Positions 36,828-49,259 of a stretch of DNA of 64,000 nt are shown one piece after another. The position numbers and the translations under genes were made by a program. Under the pieces are notes generated by a model, which had not been told where the DNA came from, did not search any database, and saw nothing but the letters and a program-made list of their open reading frames with translations. How positions within the stretch are numbered: the first letter of the stretch is position 1; every line of letters starts with the position of its first letter. The stretch is taken from assembly GCA_950295325.1 (NCBI GenBank), contig OX485806.1:31126001-31190000 (forward strand), in the 5' to 3' direction. The DNA is from Polytrichum commune. Lineage: Eukaryota > Streptophyta > Polytrichopsida > Polytrichales > Polytrichaceae.

Positions 36828-39800
36828 TACCCATTGCGTCCTCACAACATTTCTTCTTCTTTCTTTCTTGCTCTTTCTTGCTTGCTCTTTCTTTGTTTGC
36901 TGAGCTTATCATGGCCGAGAGGCTTGATCATTTCTTCGTTCGTGTGTCCATTTTTCACGTCGCTGTTGCCTTGGATTACTGCAGAAATCGATTTCCGGTT
37001 GACGAGAAATTGGTTGTGAAGCTTCGCACTTGAATTCATGCGAACCCTAACAAGGTCGGCATCCTCCCTCTCTGCAGACAATCACTGTTTATAGTAGTAA
37101 AAGACATGTAGTGAAGTGGGTGTTGGAATAAAAGACGTGTTTTGTTGTAGTGCTACTCTTTCAAATGTGTAGGGGCATGCGGTTGGGGACGTTTGGAGAG
37201 AGTTGGCAAAAAACGTGTTCCAATGATCCCATAAAAATAAGTTTGTATTCCAAGCAACCATGTTGGAGTGCCTACAATGGACGCTTGGAGCCCTAGAGAC
37301 CCTTAATGTGCTCCCCACGTTTCCTAAAACTCCAAGTTTTTTTAGTAGATCTAGAAGAAGGCGAATACAATTGAGTTTATGAAGCCATGAGGCTGTGTGC
37401 TTTAGATATGACTGATAGTTCCATCTTGTCGTTCCCCTTCCCCCCCCCCCCCCTTCTTAAACTAGATAATGTATATTAGCACTTGCTTTGTGTGTCATTC
37501 AACCAATAAGTTGTGTTTTGTGACCTTTTGAATGTGATCAGTATTGTTCATTGTACAGTATGTGGTCGTATACTGTGGGGCAAAAAATTGGTGTTCAAAT
37601 TGGGTCATTGACATAATCGAGCACTTATGTTTTGTGTGTTTTGAATCATGTAAATGACAATAACTTATGGTGGAAGTTGTAATACATCAATAGAGTGTAC
37701 AAATGTGTTGGTGTTGGTGTTGCCAAGGTGTTGGAGTTTTGTGTTATTATTGAGTTTATTCATGTTTTGTAGATTTTCTCATATTGTTGTTGTCAATCAA
37801 CAATTAATGATAATGTGAAAGTAGGCATGAATGTCAATGACATTAACAATGGAAGGATATAGTGTGATTTTGAACAACTCAAACATTGATTTTAGGTCTT
37901 CACATTACAATGCATTGATTTAATACTATAGTATTTGTCTATTGCAAAATGTTGCTAGCACCATAACCGATGCTAGAAGAGATCACAAAACATGCATCAC
38001 AATTTTCATCTGAAGGATTTTGATATGGTAATTGTTTGTAGCATTGTAACTAAATTGACTTTAATGTTGGCATGCGCGTTGCTTGGCCTTTGATTGCAAA
38101 AAAATTTAAACTTTGGATTTGTGGCCACAAATTATAACATTCTTCGATGTGAGAGTCGGGTTGTTCCATGGCAACAAAGTCCAAAGGTTACCAAACTTAG
38201 CTTGAATATAAGCACCCCGAGGATATACATGGCAACATGCAGTAGTTCTTTTCATGGCCCAAAAAAATTCATTACTCACCATGAATATTCTTATGAAGAG
38301 TGCAATGAGATCATTACATTGTTCTACCTAGGCGGCTTCGAATCTACAAATTGACTGTTTAATCATTTTCCAAAATAGATTGCAACAAACAAGAAAACGA
38401 ACATAATCCCACAAAATTTCCTATCAAATTTGGATTTCTAAAATAGGAAATATATAAATTTTGGTGTTGTATGTAATAGTATGATCTCCATTGGAAACTA
38501 CATAGTGATTCTTAATTCTTTGATGTCATGATCAATTTTAAGAAGAAAATTGGATATACATTCTTCAAGACGTCCGGATGATGTTGTCTATCATGTTGGT
38601 TCTAGTGGGTCCCTCACTTGCTATGTATTTCCTTTCATGTTGACTTATAGGTACAAACCCTCATGGAAAAACACACATGTCAACGCATGCAAAGAAAAAA
38701 TCCAAATTGTATCAATCGGAAATCGATACAAGGAGAAAAGAAGACAATAACAATGAGGCAAATGGAGGTTGTGATGGTACATTGCTATATATTGCATCAC
38801 CTATCCACAGGCTTTGTTCATTTGTGAATTGTCTTGTGAACATGTAGCAAACTAAAATAAATTTGTGGTATATAATTGTGATGCCAATACATAATTCATA
38901 ATGACTACTCAAAACCAACAAACGACAATGGTTTAAACATCATAGTAGAGTATCCACAACGTAGCCAAAATAATGCATATGCATTCACTCAACGTATAAA
39001 GTGTCTTGGGAATTGTAGAGATTTCATATTCAAATATGTTGAAAGGATGGGATACAAGCCAAGTGTGGTGTTTCGAGCAGCAACAGCCGCCACACTTGCC
39101 CTCATGGCAAAAATAGCCACTGCATGTAGTTCTGCAAGCAAGGGTGGAGTTATCGCGACAACAACTGCAACTGCAGCCACTGCTGCCGCCGCCGCCGCTG
39201 TAACATCCACAAATGCAAGGAAAAAAACCGAACGTGAAGAAAGACCGTTGCCAAGGCCAAAGCCAAAGCCAAATGAAATAAGGTTGAAACACGGTGAAGG
39301 ACGACCTTTAAAAGAAGTATGAAGAGTCATGCTTATGATGCTTAATATTGATTCTTATTTGTTGTAGAGAGGAAGGTATCATGTCCCAAAACAAATTGAC
39401 AATGATATGTGTAAATGTAAACCACCATAAGCATATTTGGTGCTCTATCTCATGCTACTTTATACAAGATCATTAAGTAATAGTAAAGGTCATAGTGGGT
39501 TTCATGATGTAGCATTCCTTCTCTAGTTCACCCAAGATGTGAAAAATGAGACATTTTGAATGTAGTGTTGATAACATAATGTGTTAGTTGGTCGATTGGA
39601 ATCTAGGAGATGTTTTTTTCTACATTGTTGGTATTTATTCTTATTATAAAAGGTAAAAAAAAACATGGTTCTTTAAATCACCAAATTTGGAGACAATGAT
39701 GCCAATTTTATAATAAACATCTCAAAGCTACTTTTCAATTGTTAAATGCATTCCCAACAATAGTACGATCATGAAACATGGGTCTTTGCATGACCCAATT

Positions 39801-41308
39801 GAATGGTATTAATGCAAACTACCGGAAATTGAGCCACACGCCAAAAGGAGTTGCAAGCAATTATTCTACAATAGAGTCAACTGTAAAGTCACCAAAATTA
39901 GGAACCAACTCTCGAGTTTTTTGATGGAATCTCTTATATTTGTCACTTCCAACACTTGTGTTAGTCACCTAAAAATAAAACTAGGGAGGGAAGTTGTATT
40001 GGTCCATTTCGGGATCAAAAAACTTTGAGAAGTTTTTGAGTTTTTTCTTAAGATTGATTTGAATCGAGGAGTACACAAGTGGTGAGAGGAGCAAAGAGAT
40101 GCATGTGCACATAGGTGGCAAAAGAAATGAGATGATCCTCAATTATGTGAAGATAAAACATATCGGTGCCTAAAACTCAAAGAAGCCTTCCAAGGCATTA
40201 TGGTGACACTCAAACAAGAGACCATTAAGACAATTTGACCCCAATTGATCCCCACACTTTACGATTAACTCTAACGTCTCATACTTGTTGAGTTCTTATT
40301 TACAAGAAAAAATAAAACTTAAATTAATTTCTATGAAATTAGGTTATGACCATGCATACCAGGATCAATCCTTCAAATTTGAAGCTAGTGAAAGGGTTGT
40401 TGGTTGTGGGATTTCATGGGCAAGTCTGAGTTTAAAAATGGGATTTATCTGTAAGATCTTGAAACATGAAAGATGAGCTATTTGAAGGGGGAAAATGGGC
40501 ATGAATATCCCTTTGGACTTTAAGATTATGATAATTGAAGGAAGAGATGCACAAGAAAATGCTATGTTTTATCCCCCCAAAAGAACTTTGACTAGTCAAA
40601 GTCACATAAAAAATGAGCGGAATGCTTGTGTGATCCACTAGACAAGAACAACTCAAGATATTAACCTGAGTTGAAATAACCAAGCCAAGTGATTACATGA
40701 ATTTTCAATTATACACATAATGAAGAATTCCATAAAATACTTGAACCAAGATTCTTATTTTCTCAAATTTAGTATAGGGTTTATGAATGTCTACAAACAC
40801 CATTGGTAGTGCAAATTGAAAGTTCAATTTTGACTTGGTAGTTAGGGAGATGCTTAAAAGACTCTTATTGTATGATAATTGTTATCTTTATTTGTAGGTT
40901 GTTTTATTGGTTTTGGTGAATATTAATGCTTGCTTTTTTTTTACCATAGTAGTGTGTTTAAACTTTGAATTGCTTGTACAACTATGTTATTGGGCTCAAT
41001 TGTGTGTGTGTGTAAAAGTTTTGAGAAAATTTGAAGGTATTGGAAGTTCTATTTGAAGATATTATAAATATGCCTCCAAAATAATTGTTCGATATACATC
41101 ATACTCCATGCATATGTGCTTTGCTTCATGTAGTCCCCTTCAAAAGGAAGTGACGAGTATTCTTATACAAATGTTGGTATAAGTTGTGCCAGGGGACTAA
41201 TCTTGTGTAAACTAATATGTTGTGTATGCCTTTGATATGCACCCTTTGCAACATGTTGGTGGTTTTCCTTCCCTTAACATGACCACACTAAGAAGGAAAT
41301 GTGTTAAT
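36828..41308. other. Gene-free AT-rich DNA
   Basis: A run of 14 C lies at 37440-37453. An open frame at 39047-39322 (plus, 91 codons) is Ala/Thr-rich around a GCCGCCGCCGCCG-type repeat and ends with a basic PRPKPKPNE tail. It has no known domain, and a frame of similar length lies opposite it, so I leave it uncalled. Other frames are short and unsupported. Confidence 0.4.
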
Positions 41309-42043
41309 GCTCTAGATTTATCTAGAGTATTGTAAAAAAAAAAATCAATGTCATCCATGCATGGTACAACACGATTCCATATGGAATTTAACTCTTCTTA
41401 CAGTGGATGTCAAAGGACATGTTTGAAAACTCAACACGGTGTGGAAGATATGAACAGTCAAATAATGAATCATCATACTAATATCTAGTCTTAGTTAAAT
41501 GTGAAAGGTTATCATAGATTTGAATTATTCATTTGAAACTATAAACATATGTGGCAAATAGGTGGGGCCTCTTTCCATGCTTCAGTGGGGAATATGGAAG
41601 AGCAAACTATGAATTGGACCATAACCTTTAAGCAATCAAATAAATTCTATGCGTATGAACTCCCCGTGAAAAGTAAATAAAAACAAATATGATGAAAATG
41701 AGTTTATGAAAGAAGGGCATTCTTGCATGAAATTTGCGGATGAGAAAATTATACAAAAATGTAAACAAGAAGTAAAAATAGAAGAAGACGTGAAGGCGTG
41801 ACATATAAAATTAAATTAAAAAAATATATGATGAAAAGTAATTGATGAAAGGAGGGCATTTTTGCATGGAATTTGTCGATGAGGAAAAAAATCATACAAA
41901 AAGTGTAAATTAAGAGTAAAAAGAGAAGAAGATGTGTAGGCTTGACATGTATAATATAATATAATATAAAGGAAAAAAGTAAAAGGAAAAAGGAAAGAGA
42001 GGAAGACGTGGCTATCAAACATAACTCTAGATAAATCTAGAGC
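41309..42043. mobile_element. Inverted-repeat element with 20-bp perfect ends and an internal duplication
   Basis: GCTCTAGATTTATCTAGAGT (41309-41328) recurs as its exact inverse at 42024-42043, giving a 735-bp unit. The end sequence is itself almost palindromic. Inside, a block of about 125 bp is duplicated in tandem (about 41690-41815 and 41825-41955), sharing GGGCATTCTTGCATG-type, AATTTGTCGATGAGG-type and AGAAGAAGATGTG-type landmarks. No target duplication was recognised, so the transposon class is undetermined. Confidence 0.6.
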
Positions 42044-43652
42044 TCCCTTCCCCGGCCACGGGGTTCTAGTTGTTGACAAACTATAGTGCCCCTATAGTGC
42101 ATAGTTCATCGAGACATGTTGGAATGTAGACAATACGTATGGTCAGTATCATGTGCATTTTGACAAAATCCTCTAAATGGTGGTGTTGTGTATGCTCACC
42201 TTCGTGTTTTACTTTGTCGTGATTTGTCAGTGGGAAGTTGATGCATTTCAAAGTGTGTTGCAAGTTGATGCCATGTCATAGTCTGATTGCTTTTTAAAAC
42301 ATGCACCACTTAGCTAGGTGAATGTTCATAACACCTATTGGGAGGGAAGGCAAATTGGAGGACGAAAAATCTGAAAACATTGATAGCTATTGTGGAACCT
42401 ACTACTTTCCATTTTAACACAAATGGAGGCCTTGATCGGGTCAAAGACTCCTCATCGATCTAGTGAGCTTGAGTTGGGTTGAATTGACAACCAAGCTATG
42501 GGCGGAATGTTTCTACTATTGCCCCTCAATAAGTGTATGGAAACAAGTTGCATATATGAAAAACCCTCATGAAAAACATACACCAAAATACCATCAAGTA
42601 TCTCACATACCTAGTCCTAAACAAAAGAAGACTAGATAATAAACAAGCCCCGGTCCCCCCACCTCAATGAAATGGGACAACTAGCACACCACCAGAGCCC
42701 ACCTCCCAAAGGAGGTATAACACCCTACGCTGCATCACGGAATACCGTGATTAGCATAAGATTAACGGGCTCACATTCATGCCGGTATCTAGATATGGAC
42801 GTATTTTTTCTTTTCTTCTTCTGAGAACAAGTTGCTACATTTTGCCTTCTTAATGGACAAAATTTACCTAGACATCATGAAGTGCAAACCAATTTCAAGT
42901 TCACACTTGTGTGCCAACACGTGACATAGTTATGAGAAATTTAACAAGTGGTTTGTCCAAACATATAGAGTCAAATTATACAAATCTTAACTAATTGAAC
43001 TTTTCATCCATCCACATTCCTTGGCAATGGATATTTGTTCCTGCATTTTTCCATCATCTTTAATTTCCATTTCCTAATTAGCCCATCACACACTTCCACT
43101 CTTAAATCAAGTCATCGATTTCACTACTTAAATGCTTCCCGTTGCTATCCTTATGCAAAACATGGAAGGGAAATTACTTCTCTATGGATACTTCAATATT
43201 TCTTAGCTTCAAAAGCCATTGTTATAAACACCACCAAAGACATGTGTCTTCAAACATGTGACATCATATATTACCCGCATTGTGGAGATCCGTAATGAAA
43301 GAAATCGGGTACCTTTGTCCAACAATTTTTAAAAATAATCGACTAACTCGTTAATTTATCTTTATACACTCTCATTGAACAAAACTCCATGTCTCAAGTC
43401 TTTCAAGTGTGTTTTCATCTATGAATAAGATTGTGCCACATAAAAGTGCTCCAAGAACGATTTTTGATATTGAAGCCATGTTTCTATAGGATCTTTGTTT
43501 GAAGTCTCTTTGGGAGCCTTAATTTGAACACCAAAGATGGGCTCGTTCTCTCAACCAAAAAGATATGTCTTTGACAATAACTTTCTATGCTAATTCTCCA
43601 TGTTCTTCATTGTTCCCTAAAATGAGTGAACAATCCCAAGCTTTGGGTGTAA
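42044..43652. other. Gene-free AT-rich DNA
   Basis: No gene, RNA or complete element recognised. Open frames are under 90 codons and without motifs. Confidence 0.4.
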
Positions 43653-44020
43653 GGTAGATGGTTCTTAAGTGGCTAGTTTTCTTAATCGGACCCCTATATT
43701 TGTTTGGTATGTGGTTCAATGAGGATCAAAGAGCAAAAATCATAAAGACACATATTTAAAAAGAGATTAGACTACGTTATTAATAACTACTATGCATTCA
43801 ATAATGACCGCAATTGAAAGGACCTATGTATCCAATTAAGAAATTATACAAACATGCACTTTTGATAATCATAAGTAAATCAAGGTAGGCCCGATTTTCA
43901 ATCCGGGTTTTTGCAGATGTTGCAAGGAAGATTTGCCAATGCAACATGAGTTTTGTCATGTGAATGTAATCGATAGAAGTTGGAGAACATGACAAATGAT
44001 CCAAATAACACCCCAATAGC
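43653..44020 (+). repeat. Family A element, full length
   Basis: A 368-bp copy. The left end is GGTAGATGGTTC preceded by TAA; the right end is CCCCAATAGC followed by TTA. The interior matches 34090 and 36220 (ATGAGGATCAAAGAGCAAA, ACATGCACTTTTGATAATC, AACATGACAAATGATCC). Non-coding. Confidence 0.7.
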
Positions 44021-44652
44021 TTACCTTCCCAAGAAAGTGGTCACGTAAGAAAGTGCTCCTCGCTTTGCTCTCTTCTTGTTTGGAGGAATCTCCGCATGAC
44101 TAAAGAAGGAGATGATGAATGTGTAGAGGAGAAGGAAAAAGCATGAGGCAAAGGATATCTAGCTTTCTCTTTCTTTGTTTCTTTGTTTCTTCTTTTCTTT
44201 TTCTCATGAACGTGAGTATGTTTTTCAAAAGAGTAAAACAACTTGGGAGATTGCATCAAGAATTGACTGAGACAACCACTATCCTTTACGGGTCATGTAC
44301 GATACAAAATGAAACCATAGCAATAAAGAAAATCACAACATCATCAAAATCATCAGCATGTAACACAACACACTGCTCTAATACGACATTTTAACGTATA
44401 TCTATCCAAGGGCATTAATGGTTCACAATCATAACTTTCTTGTTGCAAATGATTCACGTGAACAAGTAAATAAAGACAGGTTATACAAATCAGTCAAAAT
44501 ATTTTTAGAATTGGAATGTCAAACTTCAAACATTTTATTCGCTTTGGGCCTCCACATGTGGGTAAAGTATAATATCAAGGCTTTGAAGCCCTATACACTT
44601 GGTAGTGCTTATAGTAAAGCATTGAGCTTTGAAGTTAAGAATGTTGAGCTAA
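44021..44652. other. Gene-free DNA
   Basis: A TTTCTTTGTTTCTTTGTTTC pyrimidine stretch lies near 44168-44210. Open frames (44119-44394, 44418-44750) show no recognisable domain; the second runs into the MITE to the right. No gene called. Confidence 0.4.
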
Positions 44653-45057
44653 GGGCAAGCTCAGTGGTCCTGGATCTGCATCTACATCTGCATTTTTTCA
44701 TCCGCGATGCAGATGCAGATCCAGGAATGTGGCCCAGTGGTCCCTGTTAACTGCATCTGCGGATGAAATTGAAAGCAGGAACTGACGCCCTCCCTGCATA
44801 ACGTCGACTTATGCAGGGAGTCTTTTATTTGAATAAGACGCCATCATTAATTGAATTTGTCAGATAAGACAAGCCAACTGCCGAATTTTGCATGCATGGC
44901 TTCCGGTACATGGGTAGTTTAGGGTAAATTAAGTAAATTAAGTGAAGGGATGCAGGCATGACTAGCCGACTTACCTGCATTTGCTTCTGCATCCCAGATG
45001 GAGCCCATTTCCGTTTCCGGATGCAGATGCAGGTGCAGGAAGTCACTGAGCTTGCTC
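44653..45057. mobile_element. Harbinger-type MITE with hairpin subterminal repeats
   Basis: A 405-bp element with ends GGGCAAGCTCAGTG and the inverse of GAGCAAGCTCAGTG. It is flanked by TAA on both sides (44650-44652 and 45058-45060), a perfect three-base duplication. CCTGGATCTGCATC-type repeats next to the left end form a local hairpin (about 44669-44727). A perfect 12-bp stem, CTCCCTGCATAA (44790-44801) with its inverse (44809-44820), lies in the interior. Non-coding. Confidence 0.88.
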
Positions 45058-45060
45058 TAA

Positions 45061-45713
45061 CTAGAGCTAAGAATGTTTGTAAATAATATGTCCAAGTACC
45101 GTACCTTACTCAAGCACATTAAACTATTCACACTCATCATTTGCTCATTCCGAACACATAAGATTTTTCATCCATTCATGCATCTTCCCATTATCTTCAA
45201 TCTCGCATTTTGGAATAAGTTCACTACATGCAAGCTTGTTGATTTTGGAGTTAAGGTGAATATCTTTTGCATTTGTGAGGTGATAGTCATAAGTGATATG
45301 TAGTGTTTATCTTTTGGATATTTATATTTTAGACATGGATGTATACATGTACATCAAAACCCTTGTAGGTCATAGTTAATGACAGGTGCACCCACCTTAA
45401 ACCTTAAAGATGATGTTTTGAAAATTTGAAATGCCTTCAATGCCCAAATGTTCTTTACATCGAAGCTTGAAGAAGTGTTAAACTGACACATGACTTTAAG
45501 ATTACATCCGTAAAATTGGAAAGTTAAATTTAACATCTTGACATAACCTAAAACTATGCATAAGATTCTGATCGCAAATGTTCAAGGAAGTTTTTATAGT
45601 GAGGTAAAATATGATGAATTTTTGTCTCAAGGCACAAAACTAACTCATGTATGATGTAGTTTGAGAGATAGGGATAAACACAACCCTATGTAGAAATGGT
45701 GGCCATAGATACA
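45061..45713. other. Gene-free AT-rich DNA
   Basis: Nothing recognised beyond short chance frames. Confidence 0.4.
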
Positions 45714-47033
45714 ACACTAAATATGATATTTAGTGTCATATGGTATTTAATGTCACTATGCTAACTTTTCGGAGGACACCTCTTATGAATAAGTGAACAA
45801 ATACTGTCATGGATGAAGGATGGCTTCATTCATTGGCCAACACCCTACCTTCTCTTGTCAGCAACTTGTGATGAAATATTGTCATGGATGACTGAAATTT
45901 GGATGAAAAAAACACTTGGTAAGTGACAGTAATTGCAACACTGTAAATCTACAATCCCCCCAAAAAATTACAAGGAATGACAAATAACGTTGGGTTAGCA
46001 TTTAGTGTTGGTGACACTACCGTAGTTTAATAGCAGGTTCGGCACAAAATAATTCTAAAAATAGATGCCTAACATTTTGGAATATTATTGGCATTTTTTG
46101 CCGAACATAAAATTAATTATTTTTCAAAATTGCCTAAAAGTAAGAAATTTTTACTTCTCACTAGAGTGTTACTTACAATGGAAGCATATGTGAATTTTGA
46201 AGGAGAGAAGGTGCTCCTTTTGTAATCAAGCTCACGTACATTAGTCCACAAAGAATATGGGTTAAGAAGTACCAAGACTCTAGGCGAGGCTTTTCAAAAT
46301 GTGTTGTACACAAATTTTTGGAGTCCAATTGAGCATAGAAGATGAAGTTTTATAGAATTTTGTCCAACTAACAAAAGTTGAGAAATCAATCCTTCTTCCA
46401 CCTCCAACAAGTTTTGTGTCAAAATAAGTCTTTATGCAAAAGATATGGACAAAACATTGCAGCCGTGTAAAGATCAAAAATTAAAATGCGTTCATAACAG
46501 TTTTTTGGAGCTCATTTGTGCATAGAAGATCAACTTTTTTGGAATTTTGTTGGTCTACGAAAAGTTTAGAAATCAAGTAATCTTTCACCTCCAACAAATT
46601 TTATGTCATTTGAAGACTCAATGCAAAAGTTATGCGTGTTATAAAAATGACGTCTAACTAGGTGCTTCACCTCAAAGTTTACATATCCCATATGCATTGT
46701 TGAACACAACTCCACTCTACTTGCATAAAGCACAGAGCATTCTCAACTCTTCACTCACATCTTACTTGTCATTCAAAGCAAGAGAGATGTATAAGATATA
46801 AGTTGAAATAGAAAATTAAAAATGAATGTAAGCCGAATTTTTAAAATTTAAAAGAGAAAATTGCCGAAAATATGAATATACTATTTTTAGGTGCCGAACC
46901 TACTTTTTGAACTTTAATTAAATATTAGGCAGCAAGTTGCCTAACCTGCTAGTAAACTACGGTATACCGCGGTTTACAACTAGTATTGAGCAAGACGATT
47001 AGAATTGGGGACACTAAATACCATATTTAGTGT
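45714..47033. repeat. Family C repeat split by a nested element
   Basis: The left end ACACTAAATATGATATTTAG and right end ACACTAAATACCATATTTAG are each self-complementary hairpins. The interior matches 18551-19341 on the other strand (AAGTGACAGTAATTGCAACA, CAAATAACGTTGGGTTAG, GTGTTGGTGACAC). The repeat is interrupted at GTGACAC by a 943-bp element (46020-46962), after which GCGGTTTACAACTAGTATTG resumes the family C sequence. Without the insert it is about 375 bp, close to the compact copy at 26390-26786. Confidence 0.75.
46020..46962. mobile_element. Nested 943-bp TA-flanked inverted-repeat element
   Basis: The ends are CCGTAGTTTAATAGCAGGTT and the inverse of CCGTAGTTTACTAGCAGGTT, continuing to about 24 bp. 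It is flanked by TA (46018-46019 and 46963-46964). The undisrupted order of family C around it shows that it is an insertion. The interior has two related blocks about 180 bp apart (46318-46460 and 46500-46640), both with CATAGAAGAT, TTTCACCTCCAACAA-type and ATGCAAAAG landmarks. The TA target suggests mariner/Stowaway, but the end sequence is not the classical Stowaway one. Non-coding. Confidence 0.75.
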
Positions 47034-47876
47034 AGATATTGCGTAAATTGAATGTTGGATTTCTTCACAAACTTGGCTATGTTTGCAATGCCTTGATTTT
47101 CACTTATTTCTTCAATTGGAGAATCTCCTTAGAAGAATGAAGTTATTTCAATGAATATCACCTTTTAAAGAACGGACTGAGAATGGAAGTTATCAACAAC
47201 AATAAAAATACACGTTTCCTTGTCCCTATCGTGGTTTTCTTGAAGTTTGAGGGTTAACCCCTAAAAGCTCGGGGGTTCTATAACTTGAATCAAAGACGTA
47301 ATATAAAGTATGAATCGAATGCCTTGTTTGGAGTTAACATTCACAAGAAAGTTGCAAAGAGAGAAATTTATACTACAACGCAAGGGAACAAGGATCATTG
47401 CCCTAGCTATTTGGAGGGAGATAACTACATTTGGCTTAAACGAGAGGCACTTGACCCTTAATAAAGCCACAAACTCATATGTAAACCCAAGTTGCGTTCA
47501 CAAAGCATTGATGAGGGACCCTATCGCCTCTTGTTGAAGGCATGGGGGTTGGACTCTTCATTAAAGGCCTAAATGATGTGTGTGGGTTGTTATGAAAACA
47601 AACCCCCCATGTACGAGAAGTTTATGAAGAAAAAAACAAGTTTATATGTACTAATGGCATGCTAGAAAATGGACTCATGTATTTATACTAAGCTTTTGAG
47701 TTTCATGTAATAAAAGCTTGCACTACACATACAAAATAAGAATCTTGAATTAACTAATCATTTATTACATATAAAATACACATCATTTTCCAATGACAAA
47801 GTCATGGAACGTTTTTTCATCCGTAGCATGTGAATCAACAACTACATCAAGCAAACAAAGACAAGAGCATAATAAC
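47034..47876. other. Gene-free DNA
   Basis: Opposed frames at 47261-47470 (minus) and 47310-47537 (plus) overlap and show no domain. No gene called. Confidence 0.4.
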
Positions 47877-47879
47877 TTA

Positions 47880-49256
47880 GGGCCACTTTATACACGGCCT
47901 GGGGCCGGCCCGATTGAGGCCTCAATCCGGCCCCTCTTTATGAACTTTTTTCCGGCCCAACCTTGTCACATGTAAAGTGGTGAGGCCTGATTCTAGGGCC
48001 CGATGGTCTTGAGGGTGAAGTTTCATGAAACTTACCGTGGTCAATGCCTGGTGTTCTCCACAATTAAGTTTCACGACACTTAATACTATGAGGGATGACA
48101 TCTATAGGGTTGTGGTTAGCGAATCGAAATTGGGTCCCATTAGACTAAATTGGGGCCTTTGAATCTATTCCGGCGTCAAAATGCTCATATAAATTTATCT
48201 ACCATGTTCAATGGATTGACCAATGGTGTGGTTTAGAAGGCACACCATATTCTTGATTAACGGCTTAAATGTTTCATTTTTGTCTTAAGTGCATAATTAG
48301 CACCTTAATTGTTGTGTTATTAGCCTAATGTAGTCATAAGGACACTAATTGTTATCTTATTAGACTAATCCATAGCCTAAGCCATACCATATGATTGATT
48401 AAATGCTTAAATGTTTCATTACTATCTTAAGTGTGTGATTAGCACCCTAATTGTTGTGTTATTAGCCTAATGCTACCATATTTGTGCTAATTATTGTGTT
48501 AGTGGACTAACCCATTGAATAATGCACGCCAAATTCTTGATTGACAACTTAAAATTTTTCATTCTTATCTTAAGTGTATGATTAGCATCTTAATTGTTGT
48601 GTTATTACCCTAATGCTAACATACTTATACTAATTGTTGCCTTATTAGACTAACCCATAGCCTAAGTCATACCATATGATTGATTAAATGCTTCAATGTT
48701 TCATTTTTATCTTAAGTGTGTGATTAGCACCCTAATTGTTGTATTAGTAGCCTAATGCTATCATATTTTAGCTAATTGATGCGTTATTAGACTAACCTAT
48801 AGCCTAAGCCATACTACATGCTTGATTAAATGCTTGAATGTTTCACTTTTATCTTAAGTGTGTGATTAACGCCCTAATTGTTGCCTTATTAGTCTAATGC
48901 AATCATATTTATGCTAATTGTTGTGTTATTAGAAGAGTGGAGTGAAGAGGAGAGGAAAATAATTTACCCCGGTAGTGATTGACGGACAAGATGAGCTCAA
49001 TCTAACGGAGGAGCCCAATCGGGCCCTAGATTGGAGTTCGGGACAAGGAAAAGCTCGTCCCGAACTCTCATCTAGGGCCCGATGGTTTGGCGCCAAAATT
49101 GTGCCACCTAGGACGCCACATGGGATGAGTGAGTGTTCGGGCCGGCCCCAAGTATAAAGCCCTTGGGCCCGATTTGATGAAATCGAGCGATCCTATTGGC
49201 CCAAATTTTGAGAGTTCCGGCTGGCCCTCAATCCGGCCCCAAGTATAAAGTGGCCC
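47880..49256. mobile_element. Harbinger-type non-autonomous element with five 142-bp internal repeats
   Basis: A 1,377-bp element with ends GGGCCACTTTATAC on both sides (inverse on the right). It is flanked by TTA at 47877-47879 and 49257-49259, a perfect three-base duplication. Next to each end are GC-rich GGCCGG-containing subterminal segments. The centre (about 48210-48935) is an AT-rich tandem array, listed separately. There is no transposase. The GGGCCACTT end resembles that of family F. Confidence 0.88.
48210..48935 (+). repeat. Five tandem units of 142-143 bp inside a transposon
   Basis: Units are marked by TTGATTAA-type starts at 48253, 48395, 48537, 48680 and 48822. Each has TTTCATTTTTATCTTAAGTG, GATTAGCACCCTAATTGTTG, TTATTAGCCTAATG and TAGACTAACCCATAGCC or close variants. 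Spacing is 142 or 143 bp. The units differ by point changes, so the array is not newly made. Confidence 0.9.
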
Positions 49257-49259
49257 TTA

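Noticed and set aside
39047-39322. 91-codon Ala/Thr-rich plus-strand frame with a basic tail
   Set aside because: Low complexity from GCN repeats, no domain, no splice or promoter context, and comparable frames lie opposite. It could be revisited if transcribed.
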